Below, piece by piece: positions 1 through 13,100 of a stretch of 64,000 nucleotides of DNA. The stretch lies in contig OX235277.1 of assembly GCA_944472155.2 (NCBI GenBank), positions 15,386,804 through 15,450,803 on the forward strand. The letters are read 5' to 3'. Both the position numbers and the translations under genes were made by a program. The notes under the pieces were generated by a model, which had not been told where the DNA came from, ran no database searches, and was given only the letters and a program-made list of their open reading frames with translations. Each line of letters opens with the position of its first letter. Positions within the stretch are counted from its first letter, which is position 1. The DNA is from Trichobilharzia szidati (Eukaryota; Platyhelminthes; Trematoda; Strigeidida; Schistosomatidae).

Positions 1-470
1 AAATAATAAGATACATGTGAATTGGTATACACAGTTGGAAGTAACATGTATTTTGTCCCCAACTTTACGCTCAAATAATGGAATTTTTCATCATCATCTT
101 CTTCCGTCGTGAAAGTGATGCTTTTGTGTACATTGTTGAGAATGTCCAATAGAGACATATCGTGACTCAAACCAATTGCACACTTGAGCTTCGTCTGTTT
201 CAGACTGCCCATAAAAATATCAGCTTATATTGAACCCAGTGGACTCCTCGTTGCCACTCCATCAACCGGACGATACATTTTTTCTCTCAAACTGGAAACG
301 TATTTCATTAGAACTTGACAAGAGAGGCTGATCTAAATGCAGGTTTGGTAGAGGAAGAACATCAGAATGTTGACAGATGATGTCTTAAGTCTCATGTAAA
401 GAGATCTGCGTGAAAAGAGAACTCACATCGAAGGAAACCATGATTTTGTCATGAACATTGATTACGTTTA
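1..470 (-). pseudogene. Penelope-like element, reverse transcriptase relic
   Basis: Read on the minus strand, the stretch near 450-420 gives KIMVSFDVSSLFTQISLHET, followed by a peptide resembling CQHSDVLPLPNL. The same motif order occurs in the Penelope-like RT at 30.9 kb (VSSLFTQIPLHEN, LPLPKLEF). The reading frame breaks repeatedly and contains stops. The end at base 1 matches, in inverse orientation, the segment at 57.15 kb of another Penelope-like copy (tgtgtataccaattcacatg). It is a dead fragment that abuts the upstream region of gene A, and A loses homology to B and C at about 605, so this insertion probably defines that boundary. Confidence 0.6.
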
Positions 471-604
471 GGTTGACGTTGTCTGACAGGTTCTAACCTA
501 TCGGCAAGCTAGCGAGCATCTAGGTGAAACGATAAATTCATCATTGAAAGTATAGGTCTCATTGGGCAATTCTTTTTATTTCCTTATTCTTTAAATTGTT
601 TTAT

Positions 605-1113
605 GCGCTCACGATGTGGAGAATGAACGAGCTTACAAGTCAAAGCAAAAATTTATCGATGGTATACAACATTTTGATGTTCTGAGGTTTACAAACGTCA
701 CGTGCTTTTGTACGCCCTATTCGCATAGAACGTTCTATTTTGTGTAAGACGTCATTTTGAACTCACACGATACAAAATAATATTGAAATGAAAACATTAC
801 CATAATATATTTCTCTCTAAGTTGTGTATGGTTTCGTGTTGACGTGAATCTTGTTTTCTTGTCACTGCGACAGAGATTGCTGTCAGACTGGTAGTAAAAA
901 TAGTAACTAAACGTGAGCAAGAATAAAGTCAACTATGTAGCAGACGACATTTCTGAACAACATTCTTAAAATTTGCTTTGTTTTATGTTTAAAGATTTCT
1001 TTGTTTTAATTATATCTGCTTTCTGTTGAAAAATGAAATTTTATTGGTTGCTTAATTTGAAAACAAAACTATTTAAGGGAGGATTTCGATCATTTCTGTC
1101 TCTGAGACGAAAC
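605..1113 (+). promoter_or_regulatory. Conserved upstream region and core promoter of gene A
   Basis: About 500 bp directly upstream of the start codon is conserved in all three gene heads (A here, C at 33150-33642, B at 52500-51988 reversed). It includes an ATTGG (inverted CCAAT) box near 1042-1047 and a TATTTAA box at 1070-1076. In every copy the TATA-like box ends exactly 38 nt before the ATG, which implies a very short 5' UTR if it directs initiation. That is inference from spacing; the transcription start is not shown. The ORF-like peptide in this stretch (735-932, minus strand) is kept in all copies only because the DNA is conserved. Confidence 0.6.
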
Positions 1114-1177
1114 ATGCTTTCCACTAATTTGTTGGCTATTAGTCTTTCTTTTTTCACTGCTCATATTCTTGTTCACG
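1114..1177 (+). CDS. Gene A exon 1: signal peptide
   Basis: The ATG at 1114 opens 21 codons plus one base, starting MLSTNLLAIS and ending TAHILVH, then the donor gtgagtata. The core is hydrophobic (LLAISLSFF), as expected of a secretory signal. The counterparts at 33643 (C) and 51987 (B) have the same 64-nt length, the same phase and the same donor gtgagtata. The next codon is split G|GA. Confidence 0.85.
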
Positions 1178-4100
1178 GTGAGTATAACAATATTCTAAAT
1201 GTTAACATTGCTCGATTACTTTCCACAAACGTTTGCTTGTGAAGACGTTTACCATTCCATAATTGATTAAAATCATAGTTGAAATCAAGAATTAGAGACA
1301 ATCCCTAATTTATTGGAATACATGTAAGAATTGTGAATAGAAATGAGTAAAATATGCAAGGGTCAAAAAATGTATTTTCAAATACAATCAGTTCAAGTGT
1401 ATCCTGTGATCTCCTTCAATCATTTGTGTACGCCTCATTGTAGGAAGTGGTTTGGATCGTGAGTTGAACACTGTTTTGAATTATAATAATTATTCATTTC
1501 TCACTACAAATTACTCCTTGTTATCAGGTTGAGACTGATTTAGTTCTAGTTCAACTGACGAAGACTGAAACGAAGAAATTATTGATTCTAACAAATGAAA
1601 GTGAATACATATGCAAAAGACACGTTGAAGGAAATAAACATATTCAGATGACTTCAGACCATATGTGCCTAATAATGATAGTCCAATTTATGCGCGTGTG
1701 CTTATATTATAACAACAGAAGGCAAGACACGGAAGCACAGGTGTATTTCCCACTGATCAAACCTGATTATATAAAAATTTTATGTAGTCCACATTCTTCA
1801 ACTAATCCCTGAGCGCAAGATTTGAGTTTACATCAAATGACATGAAATAAAACCTTTAAATATACATAGCATTCTTTTGTTAGTGCACTATATAACCGTT
1901 GGAACAACAAACAGATCGTTCAACTTGAAATACTGTATTGTGTTGCTAATACGCATGGAACTGTTGTAATATGTGAGAATAATATTTCCTTCCCACACAT
2001 TGGCTATATCGCACCACCACAATATCACATTAAAAATGTATGTTATGCATACAACGGAGAAGAATACTTGCACGAAAGACTGGAGTCCTTTGACAACTTC
2101 GTTCTCCTATGATGTGTCGTTCATGTAAACAATCAGATTAATTGTGACTCTATTGATTTTACAGTGTGCATTCAAATCAGAGACATTGAATCTGGGTATA
2201 TACTTTTAGGCAGGCTTTGAAAATATAATCAGTGAACTATATAAAACACTATTATACCACTTTACAGACTATTTATCTTATATATCTTCTTCAGCTGAAA
2301 CTATGTTGAGGATAAGTGAGTGATGTTTATCGAATATTTCATCTAAGGCGTTCATGTGGTTATTACAGTAATGTATGTCAGCAATAATCATCATGGATAT
2401 CCAAAGTTTGGAATATCATGTTTGGGATTCAGAAAAGGGATTTATCAGTCGTCGAAAATTGTCGTCATTGATAAAGAGACATCTTTTTTTCTCCTTATTA
2501 TGCATTATGGCTAGCCGAATCCTATTGCGATAACACAAATCTGTGGGAGACACTGCGTCATTACAATTTCATATGACAAGGCAACATTTTAAAAGGCTAC
2601 TGTTGACAGCATATCTCATCAGAATTATGTGTAAGGCGATAACAACTTCGTTTTTATTCTGAAAACACCGCCATTTTATGAGAATTAAGTGAGTGAATTA
2701 CATCAATTGGACAACAAAAATTGACATGTTCTCTCTCTACACACGTTTACATAGAAGCGAAAACCTTTTTTGAATGTAAGTCCATACATCATCTGTAAAA
2801 TGTTTTCAATTTGGCTTTTACACAATAAATTCATCAGTATTCTTTCTGACACTCATTTCATTACGTTCCTCGCATTTGCTAAAACAAATTTTTCGTGGCT
2901 AAAATTGCTAAATTTTCTGTTGTGTGCTTGAAAATTTCACTCTGTCGCCCTTATTTAAATCAATATGGCATGTTTAACCCCATAAGTTCGATGAGTTTTG
3001 TATGAAACAGGCAATTTCGCCAAGTCGAATTAAGCCTAAAGAAACTGGTAGCAGATTATCAGTGTTTGTGAAATTCTAGTTCGCAAGATCTGCAAATAAA
3101 CAACATGGGATTTAAATTTTAGTTTGATAGAGATAAATGATTGAACGATTTGCTTTATTTTGTATTGAGGGACCGCGTAATTAAACGTCTGTAAGCATGC
3201 ATGGATTTAAGTTTTCTGGAATAACTTTGAACAATTAAATCATTTGATGATGAGCCTCTATGAATAAATTTTTGATTTCGGTACATATATCCTGATAGAA
3301 ATGTTACCATTCCTATATGGCAATCATTTGTACCAGAAGCTAGTATTACTTCTTGATATTTAATGGCTCACATGACCTTAATAAGAATCTGACTTGCATT
3401 CATGATGTCATCTGTTAAGAAACCTTATAACATGATTCGTTATAAATCATTTAAATTAATCCCAGCGTCTTAAGATAATCAAAACAAGAATTTCCACAGA
3501 CGCTCGGATTAATTGAAATAATTTATAATGAATCAATATGACCTGACACTCAAATTATTCCAGGAAGTTCATAACACCTACAGCCTTGAAACCTATAATA
3601 ACATGATGTTGTCATTGTGTTATCTCTTCACTCTATAGTCACTCTGAGGGTATATTATTTACTGTCCGATCAAGTAGGCACAATTTGTAAGATGCAAATG
3701 GTGAATCATGGGTAACTGGTAGCTTGATATAAAATTGCTGTGTAATGAAGACGGATAAGTTGTCTTCTATAAATTATTGCATAGCGATTAGACCATTTGA
3801 AAATTTTGTTCATTTCAGGTCGAAAAGAATGTGAGTTTATATGCCTGTTTTCTCCTTGTCAATGGTATGCTGCAAAATGCAGTTCATCACAATAGAAAAG
3901 ATGGTCCATATCGGATATAGGTAAATTACTACTACCAATCAAATCAAGAGATGGAAAATAATGGAATTATATAAACGAAGTTAAATAGTTGTGTGAGTAC
4001 CTTGATATGATTATGAACAATAAATAGTGCTCGAAACGTCATCAGTAAATAGTATTGTATAACACTGTGTGACTTCACGAAAACAAATTCTAGCCGCAAC

Positions 4101-7100
4101 GGAATTATGCTCCGCCACAGTGCACAAGTTTTATTCTTAAATCCAGGTTACGTCAATCCTGTCTTCACTCCAAATTCTTTGCTGAGACTCCATTCATGAA
4201 TACATTTGTGGCCGCCTTCGCCTTACAGCTGTTGAATGAGAGATATAAATGTTTTCTTCGTATTTATGAAGCGTTTGTAAATATTCTTTACGCACAACTC
4301 TGTTATTAGCCTCTACAAAGTTTGAATTTCATGCGAACATGTGAATGATATTCGAGACTTCGTTCTACGATGATGATCCATGATATTAGATATTTGGAGG
4401 CAATCAGCAGGGAACCTTAGACGTAGGTTTCGTACTAGTTGCCAATCGTCAGTAAGACGTATCTGCAGCCTTGAAGGAACTCATGTCTCTTCTGAGACTC
4501 CAAACCGCGTCACCCAGTGCTGCACTCAGAGACGTTACCACGCAGTTTCGAATCTCAGAAAGGAACATGAGTTCCTTAAATATTGCACTCAACAGTGCCA
4601 AATAGCAGGAAACCTGGGTCCAGGGCTTCCCGCTAATTGCCTTAAACCAAGTTATATCTTCAAATAAATGTGCAAAGTGATAGCGCGCATCCTAGAATGA
4701 TGGCCACAATGCAAACCCGCCTGAAAGAATTCACTCTGCACCAAAGAAACGACTAGATACGTCACACTTGTTACTAGTGTACTTTGATATTAATCCACTC
4801 ATGAACTTTCTTTCCTAAATCATTGATGCTGTAAGGTGAATCCAGAAAAATGATTCTTTGTTCCATTGCTGATGAAGCTAATGTCAGTAGAATCTTAATG
4901 AACAGCATGTTTTGCGATCCATGACATCTAATTCTTTGCAGAGTGTTATGAGAAACCATAAAATGATGATAAACTTGATGGCTCACTTACAGTAGCTGCT
5001 GCTTTAGGGACACATACAGCCGTCCAAACTAATTTATCCATTAAAGGCTGTTTCCTAAGTCATAATTTATTGACACGAATTTCGACGGAAAAATAATAAG
5101 ATTGTCTGAAACGAGTAGTAAATTTGCGTAACATATGTGGACATTCACAGCAAACACGTAATTATCATGCACATTTATCTAGAAGGCGACGGAGCGTGAA
5201 TTATTACAATATATTTGAATAGCGGGAGAATGACAAATGTACCAGTTTAATATAAACTTAATGTTTATTTTTTCTTTGACTCTTATCAAATGGTTACAAG
5301 ATGGATGATATAAAGACGAATATTAGATTGACAATTGTAAAATACATTTTCCATGATGACAAAGATAAATGAGTAGAAACTAAGGGTAATATTAGCCAGG
5401 AACGATGTAAGTTGTTAAATAGTTAGCACTGAAAAAGAATGACGACTTTACAGAAATTACATGACCATTGCAAAACAGGCAAGAGTGCCAAATAAGAGGT
5501 GAAAAAATGGCGTCAGGCTGTAGGGTAAGGGGAAGAAGGAAGTTGATGAAACTGTTTTTAGGTAAATTGTACCTTCCTGCCAAACTCAATCACTAAAGGA
5601 GGCTCAATATAATGACAAACAATACATGTACACATTGTTGACGTCACTCTTAGTTCCCACAATTTTTCTTCGTCGTCATAAAAAATGTATCTTCAAATCT
5701 GCAGTGTAATTTATGTTTTTATATATTTCATCATGTAACCAGTTGAGAAAAATCATAGAAAAAAAAACCTGATTCATATTATGCTGACACATTTTTCGTT
5801 CTTGACTCACTCAAATGTGTTGTAATAATTCATGCTTTCTCACTTTCTATATAAATGTGTGTGATAATTACGTTTTTGATGAGAATATTCGAATATGTTG
5901 CGCAAATTTGTCACACTCTTAAGACAAGTCACACCTTCTAATGATGATTATGTTTCATCTAACTGAAGCGTAATGTTAGCTGTTCTACTTGTCATTGACA
6001 AAACTGTTTCTATTGTATGTTTTCACATCAACTCAATGTAGTTTGTCAGTCATCATCTAACTACAAAACAGATGAAGACTGTCCAATAAATACTAAACTA
6101 AATGCTGAGTGACTATTTCAAGCAGGACATTTTCTAACTGCTATTGATTATTTTAAACAATATTATCATTAAACAGTAGTCTTACATGAACCACATTCCA
6201 GTTTTGTTATCAATCATTGAAATTACTTTTGCTGAAATATTGCAGTATATCCACGCAGTGTACCGAAAGGTAAATTTTTCTGAAATTTTTCCAGTACCGT
6301 CATTATATATCCAAACATATGATGTTAAAAATGCAAAACAGCGTTGTTGTGCTCAACTCTCTTTCACTGTGAATTTTCGCAACTTGAAAGTATTCTTTGA
6401 AACACAGTAATTTGAGGTTTGATGAGTTAAACTATGACACGTGCAGTAGTGCAATGTTAATTCATGTGAATCCGGTATTCTTATTAGTAACAGTAGTATA
6501 TTTATCTTGAAAAGTTACAATCAGCTCATATTCACTCGAATTCTCTTCAATATGATCACTTTAATCGTAAGCTGAGGAATATGTTTCGAATGTAATCATC
6601 GTTCTATAGATACAGTTGTTATAATCAGCTGAGTGATGGCGAAACAAGAAATAATTGAGTCTGAATGGTTATGTTAGAAAAACATTGGAAACATCCTAAG
6701 CAGTCAGTATGCTCCATTTGGATGCCAAGAAACAAGTAACAACAGTTATAAATAAAAAATGTATTCACAGATATTTTAGAAGTAAACATTAAAGAAATAA
6801 TGTGTGTAAAGTAAAAGCTATGAAGTGTTCAGTGATTACCCTTGAGAAGAATGATTAATAATTTAGAGGTGAACACAGTGATGAGAAATTTTTGAGCAGG
6901 ATTTCTTCATACTTTCTTCCTTTTTGTCGTTAACATTTTCACTTGCTGTGAATGGTTTCATTTGGAGAGATTCTAAGCCGATCAACAATTGTCGAAGTGA
7001 ATTATGATGAATCATTTTAATATCCACAGATTATGTTCAAATAAGTAAGATTTCTAGAATTTTTCTGGTGTCATCGGTTTAGTTCCAAGTACATGAAGTG

Positions 7101-10100
7101 ATGAAAATAAGTCAAAATGATTATGTTCGGCCTACTCACTGTGCGAACACTGAATTTGTTAAGTGTCCTACCAAAACTGAAAGATTGTCGAGATTTGTAC
7201 AGGTTAACCATAGGTTATGCATGAATTAGTTGACATACCGGCTGTGGTCCATGACGTAGGTAGTGAAAATTACAAATACACCATATTTACTGGGATTCTT
7301 AATACGATACTCGCTGAGGCATTTCACAGATGCACCTGTTCAGTCACATTTTATACATGACATAATGGTTAGATATAAAAAGAAGTCAAGTCTTTGTGAA
7401 TACACTGGAAAGGAAATGGAAATGTCTCGTGGAGAATAAATATGTCATTCGGAGATTAGCGGACGAACAATCATGGCGATAAATGAAAGATGCTTTTAAT
7501 TAAGCTTTTCAAATGATGCACCTTGCCACAGAACGTTTCTCCATGAAATCTTATTTCTGCAGATTTTATCGGTTTTACTTGAGAAAAATGCTGATGGATA
7601 TACAGGGGAGTAGAATTCTGTGTAAATTTACCTGATGAAAAAACGTATCATGGAATTCTAAATAAACATGATGTATTCACCTGGAGTCAATTTTGTAACA
7701 TCTCTGTCTTTGTGTGATGTGAACAGAGGATGGCGCTATTAAACTAAAGTGTTTTGAATTTGATTTCTGCATATTCTGAGTACACTCACTGTTAGAAATA
7801 CTGTAACTAGCATACGAATCTTTACCCTATACATCGAATCTTATACTCAGACGTGGAAGGTAAATCATATATTTACTGAAATCATAAAATATTTATAAAA
7901 CATTTTCTGGAATACGTTAGAGAAGTGAATAATATCAAACTGGATAACTGAAGATGAAACTGAAACACACTTCACAGATAGTTTTGACGTGGTAAACATT
8001 GAAATGAGCAGTGAAACAGTTGATTTAAAGTTTGGATGAGATTTTTACTAGACGCTCGAATTTGCTCCACGCCCACGCTCTTCTCAAATGTGATATGTGT
8101 TGCATCCCTAAATTGGTTATGTTGCACAACAGTCTGCTGTCAGATAAGCATCTGCGATGGTGTCACATGAAAGTGGGTTAAAATTCACTCTTTATCTAAC
8201 GTTAATTGACGAATAAAGATTAGAGAGATTTCTTGCCTGCAATCTCTTAAATAAATAGAACCAAAGCAATTTATGATGTTCAATTAAAAAAAGAAGATAG
8301 AACAACTGAGTTGCAGTTTATCAAAGCAATTGTGAAAAATGCTTTCAGTGGAATAGTGTGCAGAGTCATTCATCAATCTGTAGTTCATCCATATGGTCAA
8401 TTCTATATAAGTTTTAATTTTGTGGTTGCGATTCAGTCATATTCAGTCCTCCAAAAGCTACTCTGAGTGACAAATTATTTGTGAATTTTCCAGTCTTCTA
8501 TTCCAATGTAATAACATTTATCGAATTCGACCAATTCTACTAATTTATTTGGTGATTACAAATCATATAGTTAACATTTATGATGACATCTGATTGTTAG
8601 ATCTCATGAGTAAGTGCCTTCTAATTGTTAATTTACACTCAACAAAAATAAATAAACTAGAGATGCATGGATAAAAAGTTGTTATAAGTTGATATATGAA
8701 AATGTTTTACATAAAATGCGAGTGCTGTTGATTGCAGCTTTGTGATGAAACCATACTTCACCTAAGCACATGAACATAGTTATATTGGTCACCCTTTATT
8801 CTTCGTCATCAGGTAATGCGAACATCATATCAGAATTTTGATTCCACCGATAATAAATGACTTTACACCTATAAATTTTGCCTGTATTGATGTGTATATA
8901 ATGGGTCATACACTGAATAAGTTCTTTTTTCTCTCTAAAGAAGAGTATAGTGAGTCATAATATATTCCAACACATCGTCTGCATTGACTAAGTGGGTAAA
9001 AATCTATCTCTTGTTATTTTGCTTGAGTGTGTATGATCTCAGGCCTCGTTGATTCGTATTCTTGGATGCTTTGCAGAACAAAACGCTTCACAAATTATCA
9101 AATTTGAAATATTTTAGACTTGTATATAATTGTGAACTAAGAGCAGACATTTTCGAAATGTATTTCATCAACACACTCTTCCTGTGAAGTAGAACTGAAT
9201 GCATTTTACTCTTGTTGTTGCATAGGAGATAATCGTAAGTTCGCCGTCGTATAGGTTCACACTATCTCAGATGCGTTCACAAAGTTAAAATGTACACACC
9301 TTTCTGATTTCACGATAGGTGTGGTGGTTGCAGATTTATGTCAAAGAAATCCCATTTCGAAGATTTCAGTCCTAATTTCACTAGACAATATTTTCGGTAT
9401 AAGTATCTATGTGTATTTGTATATGTGTAGAAACTTATCAAGTTTCGATAAAAAATGACTTCGTTCATATTCCATGGCAACTGTCGAAACATCAATGCTG
9501 ACATGTTTGCGTAGAGTTCAATATTCAACATACATTTTTCAGTAAAGGGTTTCTTCAGATACTCGGTGGATCTGAAATGCAAACTACAATTAGTTCAAGT
9601 AAGCCACCCATAAATATGTTCACACTTCAAGGACAAGCCGCAAAAAGTAGAGGTGACTGTGCAGATGAGAGAACGATGAAAGTTTATGAAAGTGAAGACT
9701 GACATTGACGAATAATAAAGATCAAATCTGAAACATTTTACCTGAATGTCGTGTAATGCTGATAAATTTGATCATCACCAAACAATCAAAAATTTTGCAA
9801 TTCCTTTACAGTAATATTATAAAATATTTGCATAAAAGATGAGTTAAATTATTCGCAGACCAAATCCTCACATAAACAGTACCCTGTGAATCTCAGTTCA
9901 ATAGGGGGTTAGTTAGAATTGATTTTAATCTATGCTATTTGATCTGAAATTCAGAAATGGCAGTTATTCTTTTCTAGCCCAAAGTAAGTAGATACTTGTT
10001 TGCTTTGAAAATATCACTCAGCAGTATTCTCGAGTCATTGGTGTCCACACCTTTCCCATTTGGTGTAGTAAAACAGTCTATTACCTGAGTCTCTCGATCC

Positions 10101-13100
10101 TCCATAGTTACTGTGGTGATGAAACATGTAGGTTTAAAAAGTTTATGAGAAATCAATAAATAATACGGTGAATACATATTTTGTCACTACCACTGAAATG
10201 TCACATGAAAACGGAGTAACAATCAGTCATATTTCTACGGGAGAATAAATAGTTCAAATCAATGCTGTAATTCCTCAAGATCCATTAACTATAAATTCTG
10301 ATAGGATCAAAATTCAGAAAAGATAAGGAAAAAAGATTTTTGATGACTTTTTAGAAATTTCTTTAGTAGACATTTTCTGATAGATCAAACTTTCCTGCTG
10401 AGTATTTTCCTATTCATTGATTCTCTACTCTGAGTTCTCTCAAGTTGTATTCATCAATTTTCATAATTTCATATGTTGAATGACATAAGTCAAATAACAG
10501 AGGAGTTACTGAAATATGATTTTAGTTCTCTGAATACTAATGACAGACACATTTTTACCTACATAGCTTAATATAATTTCGGTGGAACTGATGTCACTAG
10601 ATCGCTAATCAGAAGGAGGATTTTTCTGCATCAAAATTTCTCACTGCGTTTTCACAAACATATTTTTTTTAAACAACATGAATTGTATTAAAAGATGATT
10701 CCATCTATCTGCTTATGGGTTAATTGGTTTACTTTCAACTTGCAGAAAGAGACGGTGAGTAAATGAATAAACTGTTTTATGAATTAGATAAAATGATAGT
10801 TCTTAATTTCGTTGCATTAGAGATTACATGGTCACCTGTAGTGTGGACAGAAGTTTCTTTATGGCTTCATGCTGTAAATAATAAGACACTAAATGGTACC
10901 TTCAAAAGTATTGCATTACCAGTTTAGGTCCATTTACGCTGATACGATTTTCTCATTGAATAGGTGACATTATCGTATTGAACATGTACCGGTATTTATT
11001 ACAAACTGTTTTCAAACTGTAGCTATATTTACGTCTTCACTGTTGCTCAGAAATCATTCGTGAGTTCTTACAACCATCAACTTGCTTATTTCAACTAATT
11101 CACTTTTATTAAAAGCCCATGATATACAGAGGTTGAACAAAATCTTTATGAGATATGTAACTGGACGGTGAGTTTTTAATAGGCGTGAATAGAAAGTTAT
11201 CAAGATGGATGACACGCAGCTGGCTGAACTGGGATGTATGATCTTGTGGAAGCATTTATTCAATGAAATTTAGGCAGCATCTACTTCACATACTCTGGGT
11301 AAAACACATCTGAAACACATTTGTGCTGAAATTTTTAGAACTTTATAAGTATTACATCTTTTATTTCATCAAATAGAAAACATCAGTGAGTAATTTACTA
11401 CAAGTTTTGAGTTGTTCATGCTTAAGTTAAGTGATGATTTCTTGGTGTGTAACGCAGGTTGCAGTGTGGCATGTAAACGTTCTACAATTCACTTGTATTT
11501 GCTTCTACTCTCAACATGGTCTTTGGTTCTGTAGTATTTGTCTCTCTGACTTCCAGCTCAAGAGTCCTATTTGTTGCTGTTTTGCTAAATTATGTATCAC
11601 TTATCATCCACTTGGCTCGCGAAACACAGTTTAGTGCTGATCTTTTGTAGTCATTTGAAGACATTATAAATGCCAGTAACTTCCCTCCTCGTCGTCCATC
11701 GCAATCACAAAGAAAGTTGGTTACACTAATTAATCTTGTATCAGTCATATCTTCACTTCAAGTGCTTTACTGAGAATCTCGTTGAGAATTACTCTGTTTC
11801 CTTCATCATAAGGTAATCATTGAGTAGGTTGTTTAATGGCATCCGGCACTGCGCTCCATGTTGCTGAATAACTATTTAGATTACTTTTTAATTGACGACA
11901 TCAAACGGATGAATTCGAAGGAGGTAGGTGATAGTTATTCTGGTCTGTTTCTTACAACGATACACGATACTTTATCCATTTCGTGATAAATCTATACGAA
12001 AAAATGTAGTTTTCTCTGTGCTCTCAAGAGACCAAATAATTTCGAATACACCATGAAAATTCCGAATCATCAGGGTTGTCTTGGTGCTCATGTGAAGAGA
12101 AATTGTTGATAGTCTTGCGTCATCACCAAACTTTGTAGAAAAGTTAAGCTTATAATATTCTTTGAAGTTTCTGTTTTTATAGGATGACTGTTGTAAAGAT
12201 CATCGCCTCTACACTGGTCATACGACATGATAGATTCGGTACACAAAAATAAAATAGGCTTTCATTTTGCAATACAGATGCAGGTGAGTCTTCGAAACGA
12301 AAGCATGAAAATGAAAGTTGTTTTGAGTGCTCTGATCACATCTGAATACATATAATTTTATTCATTTCACATGAAACTGCTAAAATCACATATCTGTATA
12401 ATAAATTGTTGATGGCATCAACTAAATCAGGAAAGCGAAAACACGCTGTCTGTTTGGCTCTTAAGTTTTTTGGCTGCAATCATATTAAATATTCAAAAAA
12501 CAGGTTGTAGTATTATTTTGCCACATCGCATTTAACTCTAAAGTATGAATATTCTGGTGACGAAATGTGTGACGAATCCAAAGTGAAGTTAGGAAGGAGA
12601 CTGATATCTTAGTGGTATTATAAAAACGTATATATATACTCCTTTCAACTCCTTGTTATTACTCAAGACAGTATAACTAGCTCTCAGAACTAAATTATCT
12701 AATGATCTCTGTATTTTAAATTGAAGACCTCGGTGAGTGACCTACTGCAAAATATCCGGACAGCTTATGCGGTTATTTTCCTCAGTACAATATAAAATAA
12801 AAGCATGTTTAATTGCATCAACATTCAAGCCCATGAAAACTGATCATTTGTCTGTATTACTGACCTTCAAAATCAAAATGAAGAAATTTTACATGATGAC
12901 TCCATTTTTACTTTCAAAACGTTTATATACATTTTGCTTACTTTTCACTTTCCACCAACAACTGATTATGTAAATAGAACAATGTCAACGTAAGTCACGA
13001 GGGCACATAAAGCTAATTTACAAACCAATAATGATAAAATGATTTCAGACTTCACTATGTAAACATTCTAGCGCCATAAAAATTGAGTGTCATACATTTT

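Noticed and set aside
735..932. ORF with homologues at 33265-33480 and 52149-52382
   Set aside because: It lies on the opposite strand of a conserved promoter region; conservation of the DNA explains it, with stop and length drift between copies.
2181..2195. 15-nt block before exon 3 with matching length in B
   Set aside because: It creates TAG after exon 2 of gene B, and the donors (gtatat, gtaaat) are weak.
3337..3342. Six-nt block AAGCTA with a good acceptor in A and B
   Set aside because: After exon 4 (ending T) it gives TAA, and the donor gtatta is weak.
7083..7088. Six-nt block TTCCAA / TTTCAA after exon 7
   Set aside because: Length and frame fit, but donors gtacat and gtactt are unlike all accepted exons.
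8993..8995. Possible 3-nt exon TGG between ag and gtaaaa in A and B
   Set aside because: Three bases carry too little signal to support without transcripts.
9319..9333. 15-nt block with a possible donor in B
   Set aside because: Gene A has AT in place of the GT donor.
11130..11156. 27-nt block with AG acceptor and gtaactg donor, open in phase 1 in A and B (Q-V-E-Q-N-L-Y-E-I in A)
   Set aside because: Joining it to exon 16 creates a TAA at the junction in both copies, and the acceptor has no pyrimidine tract. An overlapping donor gtgagtt just downstream is also conserved, so it remains possible as a poison or alternative exon.
11764..11813. 50-nt block between acttcaag and gtaatcatt conserved in A, B and D
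   Set aside because: Length is not a multiple of three and differs in D; no consistent frame.
12737..12973. ORF with a similar peptide at 39745-39509
   Set aside because: It sits in the intron between exons 19 and 20; frames diverge by indels, so it is not a protein.
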